NCBI GenBank assembly: GCA_963669155.1
Contig: OZ022590.1
Location: forward strand, 2,053,399-2,117,398
DNA from: Arbacia lixula
Lineage: Eukaryota; Echinodermata; Echinoidea; Arbacioida; Arbaciidae
DNA length: 64,000 nucleotides
Direction of reading: 5' to 3'
Below are positions 1-10,446 of this stretch, piece by piece (position 1 is the stretch's first letter; every line of letters starts with the position of its first letter). The notes beneath the pieces are model-generated. The model did not search any database. It was given only the letters and a program-made list of their open reading frames with translations, and was not told the origin of the DNA. The position numbers and the translations under genes are program-made.

Positions 1-1435
1 ACCCACTATGAAGCCTCTTATCAATGACTGACTGTAGTCTTAAAATGAAAACCATGAAATATCATTATCCTGTCATGATATCAATGATCTTGTCCTTGGA
101 AATTGTACAATAATTGATTATTTTTGCCGAGCTTACTGGTACCTTGTTTTTGCCTTTTCGTAGAATGAGCCTGGAATTCACTTATTTTTATTTACAAAAT
201 CATGTACTGGTCTGTTAAGATAGTACATTATACCACATTAATGCATCTTGTAGATCAAGTGTATGACATTATTCAGCATAAACGGTTTAAATTTCCTCAC
301 ATACGACAAACTATCATCTGCAAATTTTGTTGCCATGCCAGAGAAGCCTTGAACAAGCTTGATCTGAGGGGATGGGAAAGGGAGCATAGCATCTCAATGT
401 CATATTTCATGTGCCTCTGGTAATTTCTACCAGCTTTTTAATAAAGAACAAACGTTACATCATGGCTTTGTCACGCAATGCAGAGATTGAGTCTGAGGAA
501 GGAAGGATGGGGGTTGGGTTGAATATCACGGTTTTCTTGTGGTAATCATGGATTATAATCATCATAGTTCACTTTGAATGTACAGAACTTCTTTTGATTC
601 TACATGTACTTGTGAGAAAAATATATATCCCTTCTTTCATGTATATGTACTCTATGAATGTCTATAAATTGATTCCCCCTTTGCTACAGTGGCATAATAT
701 CCTATGTAGCACCCTGCAAACACAATAAATAGTCATCATTATTTCCCCTCTCAGAACCATGCCATCAAACCCAATTGAGTTATTAAACACATTTATGTTG
801 CCATGGCAATGTGAGGATTAACGCACTGCACTGACCATCTGCAACGACTACACTTGTTATTTCACTTGAGAGTATTGGTAGAACTGCAACAAGAGAGCAC
901 AATGTAGGGGTATACATGTAATGTACCTATCTGTAACTAATAGCACTCTGTATCTAAGATAGACAGGTGGATATCACCTGTTGGGTCATAAGGGGGCTAC
1001 AGTACAATATCTCTTGATATTACATGCCCACTTTGACAATTATTCAATACAAAGGCTTTGCACTGCTTGTGATCATGCAGTTGTTACTCACCAGTAATTA
1101 AGTGAACTTAGTAACAGTAATGCTCCTTAGTGGGGGGAAAAAGAAGTTGTATATGTGGGTTTGGTATCCTGACGAGATCAAACCATAGCATAGTTCGACA
1201 CCTGATGGTTGACAGCCAAACCTTATGCTTGACACAAGGGTGTGTCACAGCCATGGAGTAAGTAGTGGCATGCAGTACAAGAAGGGATATGTTGGGTATA
1301 CCTATGCACTGCTCCATACAAAGGTATACCAACCACGCCTTGTTTTCGACTGTGAATTAGCCCACTGTGTTAGTTACCACATTCCCCCTGGTTTGAAGAC
1401 ATCTACCGGTAATCAATTCATAATATTTGGCCAAT
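1..1435. other. Unique AT-rich DNA, no gene seen
   Basis: The open frames are short and have no recognisable motif. No strong repeat structure was seen. The position is downstream of NALF, so this is either distal 3' UTR or intergenic DNA. Confidence 0.5.
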
Positions 1436-1439
1436 GATA

Positions 1440-1655
1440 GCAGCTGCCATCTTCCATGCACCCTGGATTAATCCTGTGATCATTTGCCTTCACTTCCTAA
1501 ACAGGGCTCCCAGTTGCTTCTTGGTGAAGAGTGGCAGTGTTTATTGAATGTGGTATCTCACCAAAAGTTATTTAACGCCATGCTGACTTCGGGCCTTGAA
1601 CCCTTGACCTTACATTATAACGCTTTGAATAAAACCACAAGGCCATGAATTATAA
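1440..1655 (-). mobile_element. tRNA-derived SINE-like remnant
   Basis: On the minus strand, near 1600, is GGTTCAAGGCC, a perfect fit to the RNA polymerase III B-box consensus GGTTCRANNCC. Upstream of it, CCTTGTGGTTTTATTCAAAG is a weak A-box at a tRNA-like distance. A non-tRNA tail continues to about 1440. The A box is degraded and no tRNA cloverleaf is complete, so I call a SINE fossil rather than a tRNA gene. Boundaries are approximate. Confidence 0.45.
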
Positions 1656-2925
1656 TGCATCAACTCTCATTGTTATTAAGATTTTGACCAGGGGCCACAG
1701 CAATAGAATATGTTAAACACTTTTAACGAAATATTTGTCTTACAGAACAGGCAAATATTAAGTTACCATGACTACAGGAATATGACATTACCACATGATT
1801 TTCATCAGAAGGGTCCTAAAAACTCTAAGGGTGTTTATTATCTGATCTTCTTGTGTTCTATAATTGTTATTTTCAAAGAAACGATACAAAAACCTAACAG
1901 ATGCAATTCATTTCTATTAATAAATGCAATAGTTCAGGTAAAATAATCACTGTTACTTATCATTATACAGTATATATCAACCCGATACTGTGATAATTCA
2001 TTGAATACATGTAGTGTGAATACTGACTGTTATTAACACAAAGGTTTGACATATTTCTGACCGACTATTCATGTATGCATGAGTTCAAGCCAGGAAAGGT
2101 TGTATACTCTGGGTTTACACATTTGTAGTGACACACATTGGCACCTTACTTTTGCAGGTTTCAATTTGTAACTATTTCTTTCCTTGATCTAAATGCATAA
2201 TGAAGTTTTCGTAATTCTAATTGATAATCACGCTTGTACACAAGTTAGCTAACATCTACACGATACAGACACACAGAATATGGACACTTTGTTTTTCAGT
2301 TTGTCTATAGCAAAGAGATTGTTTTCTTCCTTTAACAATAAAATCTGTGAGACGTGCAACTTTATACATACACAATAGATTGCCAAACATCTTGCACAGC
2401 TGTAAGTCGTGATTCAAGCAATCACTGTTAATTTCTGAAGTTCTCATAGTCACATGGAAGTCGTACGTTCGTGGGATTCAAAAGAAAACAATGTAGTAGT
2501 CATCTTTCTCTACAAGATAGAATTACCATAAGTTTACAATTTACTCAACACAAATAGAACACAGAGTTTGAAATATAACAAAAAATCAAGATAATGTTGG
2601 ATGACTTGGTAGTATTTGGCTCATACAAAAAGTTTCTCATCTTAAATTCTCTCTATATTGTTACTTCACATACTATCATACTTTATAATCATTCTAAAGT
2701 ATAATTTGGCCAAAAACATGTACGGGTATAATTTTCCTCTATACATATACATTTGTGCCTTCAGGCACATTGCAAATACATAAAATTTCTTTTTTTCTTA
2801 TTCATATATATATAATTATGTAAATATGATTAAAACAAGACTCAACCACATATTTCTATCTAGCTTTATTTAATCAATAAATACATATAGCAACAATTTT
2901 TTGTAATCCCACATATAAACAAAAT
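1656..2925. other. AT-rich unique DNA, possible distal 3' UTR
   Basis: No coding signal. Around 2810-2930 it is very AT-rich with ATATAT runs. A minus-strand AATAAAGC lies near 2869 and could end a long NALF transcript, but nothing proves transcription. Confidence 0.35.
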
Positions 2926-2929
2926 AAAA

Positions 2930-3180
2930 AAGAGCATAATATCACAAGTACCTTCCTACAGCTTCTCTCTCGTCGTCTTGCGTAAAAACAGCAACAATCG
3001 CGAGGTGAATTATTTGCAAACATAAACTAAATTGCCCCCACTGCTTGGCGTCTGTCGTTTGACGATGTAACCGTGCAAAGCTTGCAGCAACAATATTCAA
3101 CCTGGGCGATAGTCGACTACCAAATAATCACATTCTCTCTCGCTTCGTTCCTGCCCTGCCACGACACCAACCTCAGTTGA
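2930..3180. other. Unique CpG-containing island downstream of NALF
   Basis: Contrasts with its AT-rich surroundings: non-repetitive, with several CpGs (CTCGTCGTCTTGCG, GTCGTTTGACGATG). No reading frame persists on either strand. It could be a conserved noncoding element or 3' UTR segment. Confidence 0.3.
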
Positions 3181-3287
3181 TAACATAGAAGCCACAAGTG
3201 AGAGACTGATGTCTTGCTAACGACGCCAGCGAACATGATATCATAAGATTACACTCAGAATCGAGCATCTGTTCTGAGCTGAACCCT

Positions 3288-3372
3288 TCGTATGCCAAAG
3301 TGGTGCATTTTTGCACAAAGAATACACACAAATCCCATAGAACACAAGTTAGTTTGGCACACAAAGGGTTAC
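3288..3372. repeat. Half copy of the TCTGGCA / CCCATAGA dispersed palindrome
   Basis: Contains TATGCCAAAGTGGTGCATTT, then ACACACAAATCCCATAGA and TTTGGCACACAAAGGGTTA. The words CACAAATCCCATAGA and GGTTAACCC recur at 11063-11155, 35574-35665 and 36270-36375 in both orientations, which marks a short interspersed inverted-repeat family. Confidence 0.5.
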
Positions 3373-3898
3373 AACCACCATCTATGTCTGCTGGTTACAT
3401 CATAAGGGGGATAACAACCATTAATGCAACATTTGTCTCTTACATTACACATTAACATGTGTTTGCCAAGGGGAGGTTACCCAGAGAAAGCTATGGCAGA
3501 ATGATATTCCTTGGAAGAAAACCCTGAATGGACCCATCATCCTCATGTTTATTTGGCATTCCTATTCTGTGAACCCATTGTCTACTCGACTGCCGAGGGC
3601 AGGCTTCCAGTCCTGGGGGTGATTCCAGGAGGGCGGGGCTTTGTGATAGTGTGATGACCTTTTTCAGACTCAGAACATGTACAAGCCAAAACTTAGCTCT
3701 CAGCACCAAGCCAGGAAAAGCCCATTGACTTCTTACACATTTTGTGCAGCTATAGTACTGAGAGGGTTAACTCTCTTCCAGACAGTGTTCATGGCCTCCG
3801 GGGTACTGTCTACCGGATGCCTTCTTCTGTCATGTCATTGTATCATTAATCGAGGATTAGAAGGGTAACCTATGCCATAAACAGTGTGAGCACCCATC
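3373..3898. other. Unique DNA, no gene seen
   Basis: Mixed composition with short open frames on both strands only. No motif or splice structure was recognised. Confidence 0.4.
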
Positions 3899-4005
3899 CC
3901 GTCCCTGGCTTATAAAGAGTTGCAATTGATCTGAATCAATCGTAAGTCCAATCTCCTATCTCTAATGTACCGAGTTACGATTGATTGCAAGTCAAGTTGC
4001 GACAA
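3899..4005. mobile_element. MITE, CTTATAAAG family (diverged copy)
   Basis: Shares GGCTTATAAAGAGTTG, AAGTCCAATCTCCTATCTCT and GAGTTACGATTGATT with the better copy at 5161-5279. One end is eroded. Confidence 0.6.
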
Positions 4006-5160
4006 CACGCAAATCTTCATAAGGCAAGGGGTGTGGTTCTCAACTCGCCCATCCTAAACACCCTTTGCTTTGCTAAGCTTTAGTGCAAGAAAAAGTTTCT
4101 TTGGTTAATTTGCATTGACTGAAATAACCATGTAAGAAATAATGAACGTTTCTGTTTTAGCTCTGGTATATCACACAAAAGCCCCGCCATATTGAATCAC
4201 TCATTGCTATGTGATGAATATTATTATACGGGCCACAGCCTTCTGCCTCCTTCAAGAGCAACTTGCATGATTTCAATCTGCAAAAAAGATATGAATATAC
4301 CATTTTCCCATAAAGACTGTCTTTTCTTTCTCCCGAGACATATTTTCTACACCAGTTTGGTTGTATTATACTCCAGACATCTTGATCCAATACACAACAG
4401 GTTCACTATGAATGAGATGCTTGGGACCAAAAAACACTCAAACTTTCTCTCTGGGTTTCCATGAAATACTTCCCCTTTGTAATTAAACAGGTCTGAAAAT
4501 AAGTGATATCAGAATTTACAGTCTGCATCCCTGTAATATTACTTATTTAGAAGATTACTTTCATGTTGCATTTAACAAAAGCTAACAAATATGAAGCAAG
4601 TAAACAAAAATTTCAGAAAATGTTACAGTGACATCACTTTAATGCCCCCTCCACCTTCTGGTTTTGTTGTAGAGCACTTAATTATGTCCATTTTCATACC
4701 CTATTGTAATGCCTATATACCCAGACAGGTATTTGTTTGACTAAGTTTTTCTGAGCCTTTTGAACTTTTTTATTTTTAGGAGGGGGATGCTAATGATAAT
4801 GAGGCATTATACATCATTTCAATGAGCAAAAATCACAGCAATGATGAGCTCTTCTGATTTTCCCTTGAGTGGAGGACAGAGAGAACGACTGAGGAATTGC
4901 TTTTTAATCTTCCCATATCCTTTATATTCTAACAGTTATTTTTAAAACATTTTTTCCTTGTACATTTCCAGAAATCTTATGACCCATACAAATCTTAGAT
5001 CATGTGACATTAAGCTTTTCAGTTGCTGTAAGTTAGAATCAAACCTAACTTCCATGGCAACAGCCAATGAGCTCTGAGCACTGTATGAAGTATACCATGG
5101 TACCAGTCTTGGCAATCAATAGCAAATGAAACCAGTGGCCCTGTTAATGGGAGAAAGATA
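4006..5160. other. Unique DNA with a decayed MITE fragment near 5040-5140
   Basis: Mostly unremarkable AT-rich sequence. Near 5050, TTCCATGGCAACAGCCAATG matches the loop region of the hairpin element at 16036-16160, so a decayed copy of that family is probably present. No gene was seen. Confidence 0.4.
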
Positions 5161-5279
5161 TGGGCCTTGCCTTATAAAGACTTGTGCTTGATCTCGATCG
5201 ATGGCAAGTCCAATCCCCTATCTCTACTGTACAGAGTTACGAGTGATATCAATCACAAGTCTTTATGAGACGGGGCCCT
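5161..5279. mobile_element. MITE, CTTATAAAG family
   Basis: Begins GGGCCTTGCCTTATAAAGAC and ends with the inverted form GTCTTTATGAGACGGGGCCC. The roughly 119-bp palindrome has arms CTTATAAAGACTTGTG / CACAAGTCTTTATGAG. It has no coding capacity. Confidence 0.75.
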
Positions 5280-7136
5280 GTATTGGATCAAGATAGGCGA
5301 TCCATGATTAGATAATGGTTCCATCATGACAGGGCGTCGTATATATCCCATCCCGTAATCCCTGGTACTGCTGGTCTAACTTTGGCATAGACTCTGGAAT
5401 GACATTTTGTGACATCCTTTTTCTTTCATCCCTTCTGCAGTGGAATTCCACATGCCCATAATCCTCTCATTCGCTCTGTCATGATAATATATATAAATAT
5501 ATATCTATATATATATTTGTCTTCAACACTTCATTTCCTTTCAACAGTAGCTCCATCAGCCGTAACTGCAAGTCAAAATATCAGAACCCTGTCTGAATTG
5601 TGAGACTAATATACATCCATATCTGTAGCCTACGTCTTCGGTGACCAGCACCAAATGTACTCTTTCCCCTCGTTCTCACGTGCCGTCTCTGTCGCCCTCT
5701 CTAGTCTGCATTTCCTTACATCACATTTTGTCGAACTACAAAATGTACATCCAACACGTTATTAGGCTTTTGCGACAAGGTTTTTTTGCTATCTGTGTGA
5801 AATACCTCTTCACTTCATCCTACTCACTGCAGATGGTAGCGTCTAAAATGCACACATTATCTCTTCATTCCGATCCTCCAAATTAGGCATGGACTAGACG
5901 TTTTTATAAACAAACATTCCATTCAATTCACCGCGTGACAATATATAATATTGTATTGAAGCACTGTCAGATTGATTAAGAGGATAATTTACTTTTATAT
6001 TCCTGTTTGATATAAAGTGATTTAGATTTAATGTTTTTATTTAATTTGCTATCATAATGAGAGGCATCTGCTATGCTGCAGAACAAGTAAGAAATATGGC
6101 GCAAATAATACTGAAATTATTTGTGTGGATTTCTACTTTCATTATCCATTGACAACACAAGATATGGACTATGGCTTCATCTCATCCATACTTGTGTATC
6201 CACAGTCCATTTTTGCTCAACTCATTCGCAGTGCCATTCTATAGCTTTGGACAGGAGTGCAAATAAGTTGCCTTTTCAAACAAAATTTGAATGGAAGATG
6301 GAAAAGTTGGAAATACAGCCATTTGTGCTCTTAAATTTGACACGAGTAGAGGAAAAAAGTTGATGCAAGAACAATTTTTAAGAACACAATTGAAGTATAT
6401 TAACCTCTTGTTATGACATTCCCATTGAGGAATGGAATCCCTCGCTTATACCAAAATTTGTTTACTTCAGGATTGCAGAAACAATAGAACACCAATAAAT
6501 ATTGTTATAAATACATCATTTTTCTATAATAAGTTTGCTGTATTAGTTTCACTCAAAACGAGAGACCACTTTTTTGTAATATAATACAAGTAAGTCAACT
6601 TTTACTGTTAATTTCACAATTTTAATCCCATGTTTTTTTCTTGCAGTGCCTTTGTGAATCCAGTATTTTTAAATTCGATGAATTTGATGCTTTGAAGAAT
6701 TATTCTACAAATGATAAAAAACAAATTGCTGTTAGATTTCTGACAAGATCTAAGTAAAGGGGAGTTACGTGTTGGATTACATAATTAGGACATAAATGTT
6801 GAGCTGACATTGGTTTTCCCTTTACCTTCACCATATCTCACAAGATGAAGCCCTTTGATATCTGTTAGCATGATCATTAGCCTCTAAGAATGGTACCAAA
6901 CCTCAAGTTAGTATATAATGCTCTTCAAGTATATGAATGAAAGATGCTGACTTGATCCAGAAGCCCATAGTGGCTAGACTGTGACGCACAAACTTGAGGG
7001 GGAAGGTGAATTTTTGAAGAACAACGACCAAAAGCAGAAGCGATCCACCGCCGAAGTAGCAATCAGTAAGCATCGACGACAAAAAACAAGCACATATAAT
7101 GACTGCATGTAATAATATCTTTTTTCCACCTTTTTT
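5280..7136. other. Unique DNA 3' of NALF, possible extended 3' UTR
   Basis: No coding signal. The segment 6940-7080 is less AT-rich and lacks repeats. It could belong to a long NALF 3' UTR, since minus-strand transcripts would read through it. Many TTTATT words offer candidate poly(A) signals, but none stands out. Confidence 0.35.
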
Positions 7137-7440
7137 TTTATTACACCATAGTACTATAGACAGTATACGAATATTAGCCTCTGGTTAATGTTTTTCCTTA
7201 GGTGTGTACGATGTGTTGTTGTTGTTGTTGTTTCCAGTAATAACTTGCAATGGTTTCTAGAGAAGTTTCACTCCAGGATTAAGTCCGCTGTAGTCTGTCC
7301 TTTGAAAATTGTTTGTAGCTGTTGTTGTTTCTTCAGCGTGTTTTTTCTGATCTCTCTCTCTCTCTCAATCTGGTTCTCTCGATGTCCGCGTTCCCGTCCC
7401 CCTTTGCTTTGGTGGTGTGGTAAGGGGGTCGCGAGAGTTC
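7137..7440 (-). other. NALF1: Probable proximal 3' UTR of NALF
   Basis: Sequence after the NALF stop codon. On the minus strand it contains a short GA run, a CAACAACAA run near 7210-7225 and an AATAAA hexamer at 7142-7137, about 300 nt after the stop. The hexamer is a reasonable first polyadenylation signal. Longer forms are possible: AATAAA also occurs on this strand near 2869. UTR extent is inference only. Confidence 0.45.
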
Positions 7441-7691
7441 TCATGTGAGGCTCAGGCCACATAAAGTCCTGGCTTGAATCATCGCGAGAACACAGACAAG
7501 CACGATGACCGTGACATGGGGAATACTGTGGATTGAGTGCGGTCCTCGCGACGGGCTGCTCGGTGGTGCCGCCGTGACGACCTCGCGGCACACCCCGCTG
7601 CGGCCATCCTCGTCGCTGCTGCGGTCGCAAGCCAAGCAAGAGGGTGTGGAGTAGGTAGCATTGCCTGGGTGTCGCACAAAGTCACGTATCT
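7441..7691 (-). CDS. NALF1: NALF/FAM155 terminal coding exon with hydrophobic C-terminus
   Basis: This last coding exon begins after the acceptor CTCCTTGCAG, completes a GAG codon with the G left by the upstream exon, and runs 82 more codons to TGA at 7443-7441. It begins IRDFVRHPGNATYSTPS, followed by CLACD and an acidic and serine/proline-rich linker. NAT is an N-glycosylation sequon. Near the end, VTVIVLVCVLAMIQA forms a hydrophobic segment, then ARTLCGLSLT. Vertebrate NALF1 has a short cysteine pair here, a variable linker and a C-terminal hydrophobic stretch, so the order fits. The linker is high in GC and CpG and all three minus frames are partly open; the frame is chosen by the phase-1 splice. 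Identity of this exon rests on linkage to the preceding one, because its own sequence diverges quickly. Confidence 0.85.
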
Positions 7692-7859
7692 CTGCAAGGA
7701 GGCCAACAAAGCAAACGAAACAAACACTGTAGTCCATGGCACTGATCAAGAACAGGCTTGTGAATTTTAAATAAAGTAATAATAATGTCATCGATGGATA
7801 CTGATATAAAGAGCTCAGGAAAGAGAGTTGTGGCAATCCATGATCACCTATATCACAGG

Positions 7860-7884
7860 ATAGATAGATAGATAGATAGATAGA
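7860..7884. repeat. (GATA)n microsatellite
   Basis: About six uninterrupted TAGA/GATA units inside the NALF intron. Confidence 0.9.
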
Positions 7885-7901
7885 ATACTGTTCTTGGACT
7901 G

Positions 7902-8120
7902 GGGGGTGTTTCATCAAGCTGTTCTTCAGCTAAGAATGAGTTTATGCATGATTGGTGGCCCTTTCTTGTGCTAAACCAGGTTCTTGATAATTTTTATTCC
8001 TATCAGCTAAAGTTCAATTCTGATGTTTATAAATTAACATTCTTTTTGGTAACAATTGTCTGAATGCAAAGTTTATGATTTGTCAAATTTGATTAGGATT
8101 GTTGGAAATTAACTCCTACT
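7902..8120. mobile_element. Half copy of palindromic MITE (TTTCACCAAGCTG family) in the NALF intron
   Basis: The stretch begins TGTTTCATCAAGCTGTTCTT and matches, with substitutions, the left half of the complete element at 10099-10446, including the internal segment with the ATTAGGATTG-like core. The right terminal repeat is missing. It is an old insertion into the short NALF intron. Confidence 0.6.
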
Positions 8121-8159
8121 ATGATAACAAAGGAACAAAGTGTGGTATCTGATCCACAA

Positions 8160-8455
8160 TCAACACTACCACCATCTGATACCACTCATACCACCACAAC
8201 CATAACCATCACCACTTGTTCTAACATTACTACCACCACCACCACCATCATCCCTCCTACCTCTACCACCACAACCATCACTACCACAACTATCACTACC
8301 ACAACTATCACTACCACAACCATTACTACCACCACCACCACCATCATCCCTCCTACCTCTACTACCACAACCATCACTACCACCACCATTATCATCACCA
8401 TGACCACCACTTGCTCTCACTCCTACACACCACCACCACCATCACTACCATGCAT
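8160..8455. repeat. (ACC/ACT)n compound trinucleotide tract, GGT-rich on the NALF sense strand
   Basis: About 300 bases of ACC, ACT and ATC triplets, with a duplicated block of about 110 bases (CACCATCATCCCTCCTACC occurs near 8240 and 8338). It translates to poly-Thr or poly-Val in other frames, which is not coding. It lies just inside the donor of the final NALF intron. Confidence 0.9.
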
Positions 8456-8483
8456 CGATCCCCGCCCCTCCCTTCAGACCTAC

Positions 8484-8643
8484 CGGGACACAGGAATGAC
8501 CGCTGGCCGCAGTATGGTTTATGAGGCAGGAAAAAGGGGCACTGTCTGTGAACGCGCAGACAGTGGTCGCGACACGGTTTCACCTGCTTGCCCTCGCGGT
8601 AGAACGCCAGCTGAGTCGCACACAGCCAGTCTTTGTAAGACTC
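8484..8643 (-). CDS. NALF1: NALF/FAM155 cysteine-rich domain exon (internal, partial gene)
   Basis: This internal exon codes 53 residues plus one base. It reads ESYKDWLCATQLAFYREG, then PCRDHCLRVHRQCPFFLPH and SFLCP. Vertebrate NALF1 has (from memory) YKAWLC, then [20 protein letters not shown], then SSFICTG, at the same spacing. The acceptor is a pyrimidine-rich stretch ending TTTGTGCAG before 8643; the donor is CCCG then GTAGGT at 8483. The exon starts in phase 0 and leaves in phase 1, matching the next exon exactly. NALF proteins are membrane-anchored extracellular subunits that sit on the NALCN sodium-leak channel with UNC79 and UNC80 and help it reach the surface of neurons. The family is recognised from the conserved motifs. 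I cannot say whether this animal has one copy or two; the symbol stands for the ancestor of NALF1 and NALF2. The remainder of the cysteine-rich domain must lie upstream and is not visible here. Confidence 0.9.
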
Positions 8644-9395
8644 CTGCACAAAGAGAAGAATCACAAGACATAATCATTAGCTAACGGTCATCCTACTTTT
8701 GAAGTAAATTGAACATTTATTATTAGCCAGTCAGTGTTTGTAAGGCTCCTGCACTTAGAGTACAGGAGACACAGTTGTAAGCTCTGAATTGTCATTCTTT
8801 AATTTAAAGTGAGCCTTTATGACCACATTCCAATATATGATAGCAACATTGCACAAAGGGAAGTAGTCTGATGACACAATGCAGAGCTCAGAGTCATTCT
8901 ACTTTTCACCTAAAACTTTTAAATTCCTTTTAAAAATAAACTAAACATTTATTGAGGACCACCGAAATATCGTTGTATCAAATGATACAGAGGTTTCTGA
9001 TTCTAAAGAATAACAGCCAAGTGATGATGTTACTTGTCCGACATTATCTAGCCGGCTAGTGTCTGGTGCTTCCGATGAGGGTCCCCACTATGACCTCCGT
9101 CATGACAACATGCTTAAATGACATCACAATTCTATACTCTATTACCACGTTTTAATCTATAATACATTGTACACACACTAACCAAGACAACAAAACAGAC
9201 AAGATGTAGATTCTGATGATGGCTTCTACTGCTTGGTTGCCACATATTGAAAGAGCTCCCTCTGCAGTTGAGAATTGACCATTTAGAGGCAAGCGCATAC
9301 ATGTACAGATCACATGTACTGTACATGCACGGTGAGGGAAGGGATGTTGAAAGAGAGGTGACCATAGAGGAGGTCAAGCAAGAGCTCCATGGGCA
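8644..9395. other. Unique intronic DNA directly upstream of the NALF cysteine-rich exon
   Basis: Contains the pyrimidine tract and a weak duplication (AGTCTTTGTAAGACTCCTGCAC at the exon boundary, echoed as AGTGTTTGTAAGGCTCCTGC near 8730). No other exon was seen. The echo suggests that the exon's 5' edge was partly duplicated into the intron. Confidence 0.5.
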
Positions 9396-9720
9396 GTGGG
9401 AGGGGTCAACAGGAATCCTTCAAGAGAAATATATGGTGAGGAGAAAGAAGATCTAGGGGCGAGGGAGGAATTAGAGAAACAGAGAGAGTGGGGATCAAGG
9501 AAGGAGAAGAAGCAAAGTGCAGGTGTGGGTAAAGAGCAGGGAAATAAACAGAGAACATCTCAATCCCTCTCTTTTCGTTCTTCTTTCCATATCTACATTG
9601 TCTTGTTCCTTTTTTTGCATGTCCAGGCCCCTCCATCCATCCCTCCGTCCCTCCCCCCTCCCCCCTCTCCACACCTTCTCCCTCACATTTTTACTACTCT
9701 TGATCTTTCGTCTTTTATCC
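9396..9720. repeat. Purine-rich then pyrimidine-rich strand-asymmetric tract
   Basis: A GGAGAAGAAG-type purine run (9396-9550) is followed by a CCTCCCTCC-type pyrimidine run (9570-9720). Open frames across it are low complexity and not genes. Confidence 0.7.
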
Positions 9721-9762
9721 TTTGACCTACATCATTCCACATAATACACACTTCCTCTCTCT

Positions 9763-9768
9763 CTCACA

Positions 9769-9822
<54 letters not shown>

Positions 9823-9846
9823 CACATACATATATACATACATACA
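9763..9846. repeat. (CA)n microsatellite with ATAC tail
   Basis: About 25 CA units followed by TATATACACATACATATATAC-like units. Confidence 0.95.
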
Positions 9847-10080
9847 AGCACATCTCATTTTTAATCCACCATTGGTGTCATGCCCCCATATGGCTATGCT
9901 ACATTCAGTCATAGCCTGTAGGTGCCGTACTAGTCGATATAAACACACATATTAATATCATCCTATAGGAAAAGGTCTCCTAACCTATGTAGTACCGATC
10001 TACATACATGTATAATCACAAGCCATTTCTTTGCCACAGATGATGCTTGCATATGTATGTACACACACATCCAATTCCTT

Positions 10081-10097
10081 GGGGGGGGGGGGGGGGG
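10081..10097. repeat. Poly(G) run
   Basis: Seventeen consecutive G residues abutting the left end of the MITE. Length is likely to be unstable or imprecise in assembly. Confidence 0.9.
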
Positions 10098-10098
10098 C

Positions 10099-10446
10099 GG
10101 TTGTTTCACCAAGCTGTTCTTAAGCTAAGAACAACTTTACGCACGACTGGTGATCCATTTTTATGCCAATCAGCTTAAGTTGAAATCTGATCTTAATAAG
10201 TAAAAATTCTTCTTGTTAATATGCAAGTCCTATACCTAAATACAAAGTGTATTGTTTGTCCCACTTGAGTAGGATTAATGCTAAATATGCTACTCATTGC
10301 GGATAAATCCCTAGTGATACTCGTTGAGAACAATTGTTGGGAATTACTTCCCGCTATGTTAAAACAGAATCAAATCTCATTTAGCACAAGAAGGGGTCAT
10401 CAGTCATGCGTAAAGTCGTTCTCAGTTTAAGAACAGCTTGGTGACA
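10099..10446. mobile_element. MITE, TTTCACCAAGCTGTTCTTAA family, complete
   Basis: Left end TTTCACCAAGCTGTTCTTAA and right end TTAAGAACAGCTTGGTGACA are inverted. Arms of about 50 bp also share AACAACTTTACGCACGACTG / CAGTCATGCGTAAAGTCGTT. About 348 bp, noncoding. A half copy lies in the NALF intron. Confidence 0.85.

Larger units (their letters stand above)
7692..8483 (-). other. NALF1: Phase-1 intron between the two NALF exons
   Basis: The intron is 792 bp, GTAGGT to TTGCAG. In coding-strand order it holds a 300-base GGT/GTA-rich tract beginning close to the donor, half of a MITE, and a short GATA-type microsatellite. Retention would add about 29 residues after CPG before a TGA at 8397-8395 and would lose the hydrophobic C-terminus. 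Confidence 0.85.

Noticed and set aside
7268-7639. 123-codon minus-strand frame overlapping the last NALF exon
   Set aside because: It is out of phase with the phase-1 splice and runs into a GA repeat; its openness reflects high GC.
8230-8400. Evenly spaced ACC blocks resembling a CRISPR-like array
   Set aside because: The spacers are themselves triplet repeats, and the setting is an animal genome.
8121-8684. 187-codon plus-strand frame rich in Thr
   Set aside because: It reads the ACC repeat and then the antisense of the NALF exon; the minus-strand splice structure and family motifs explain this DNA.
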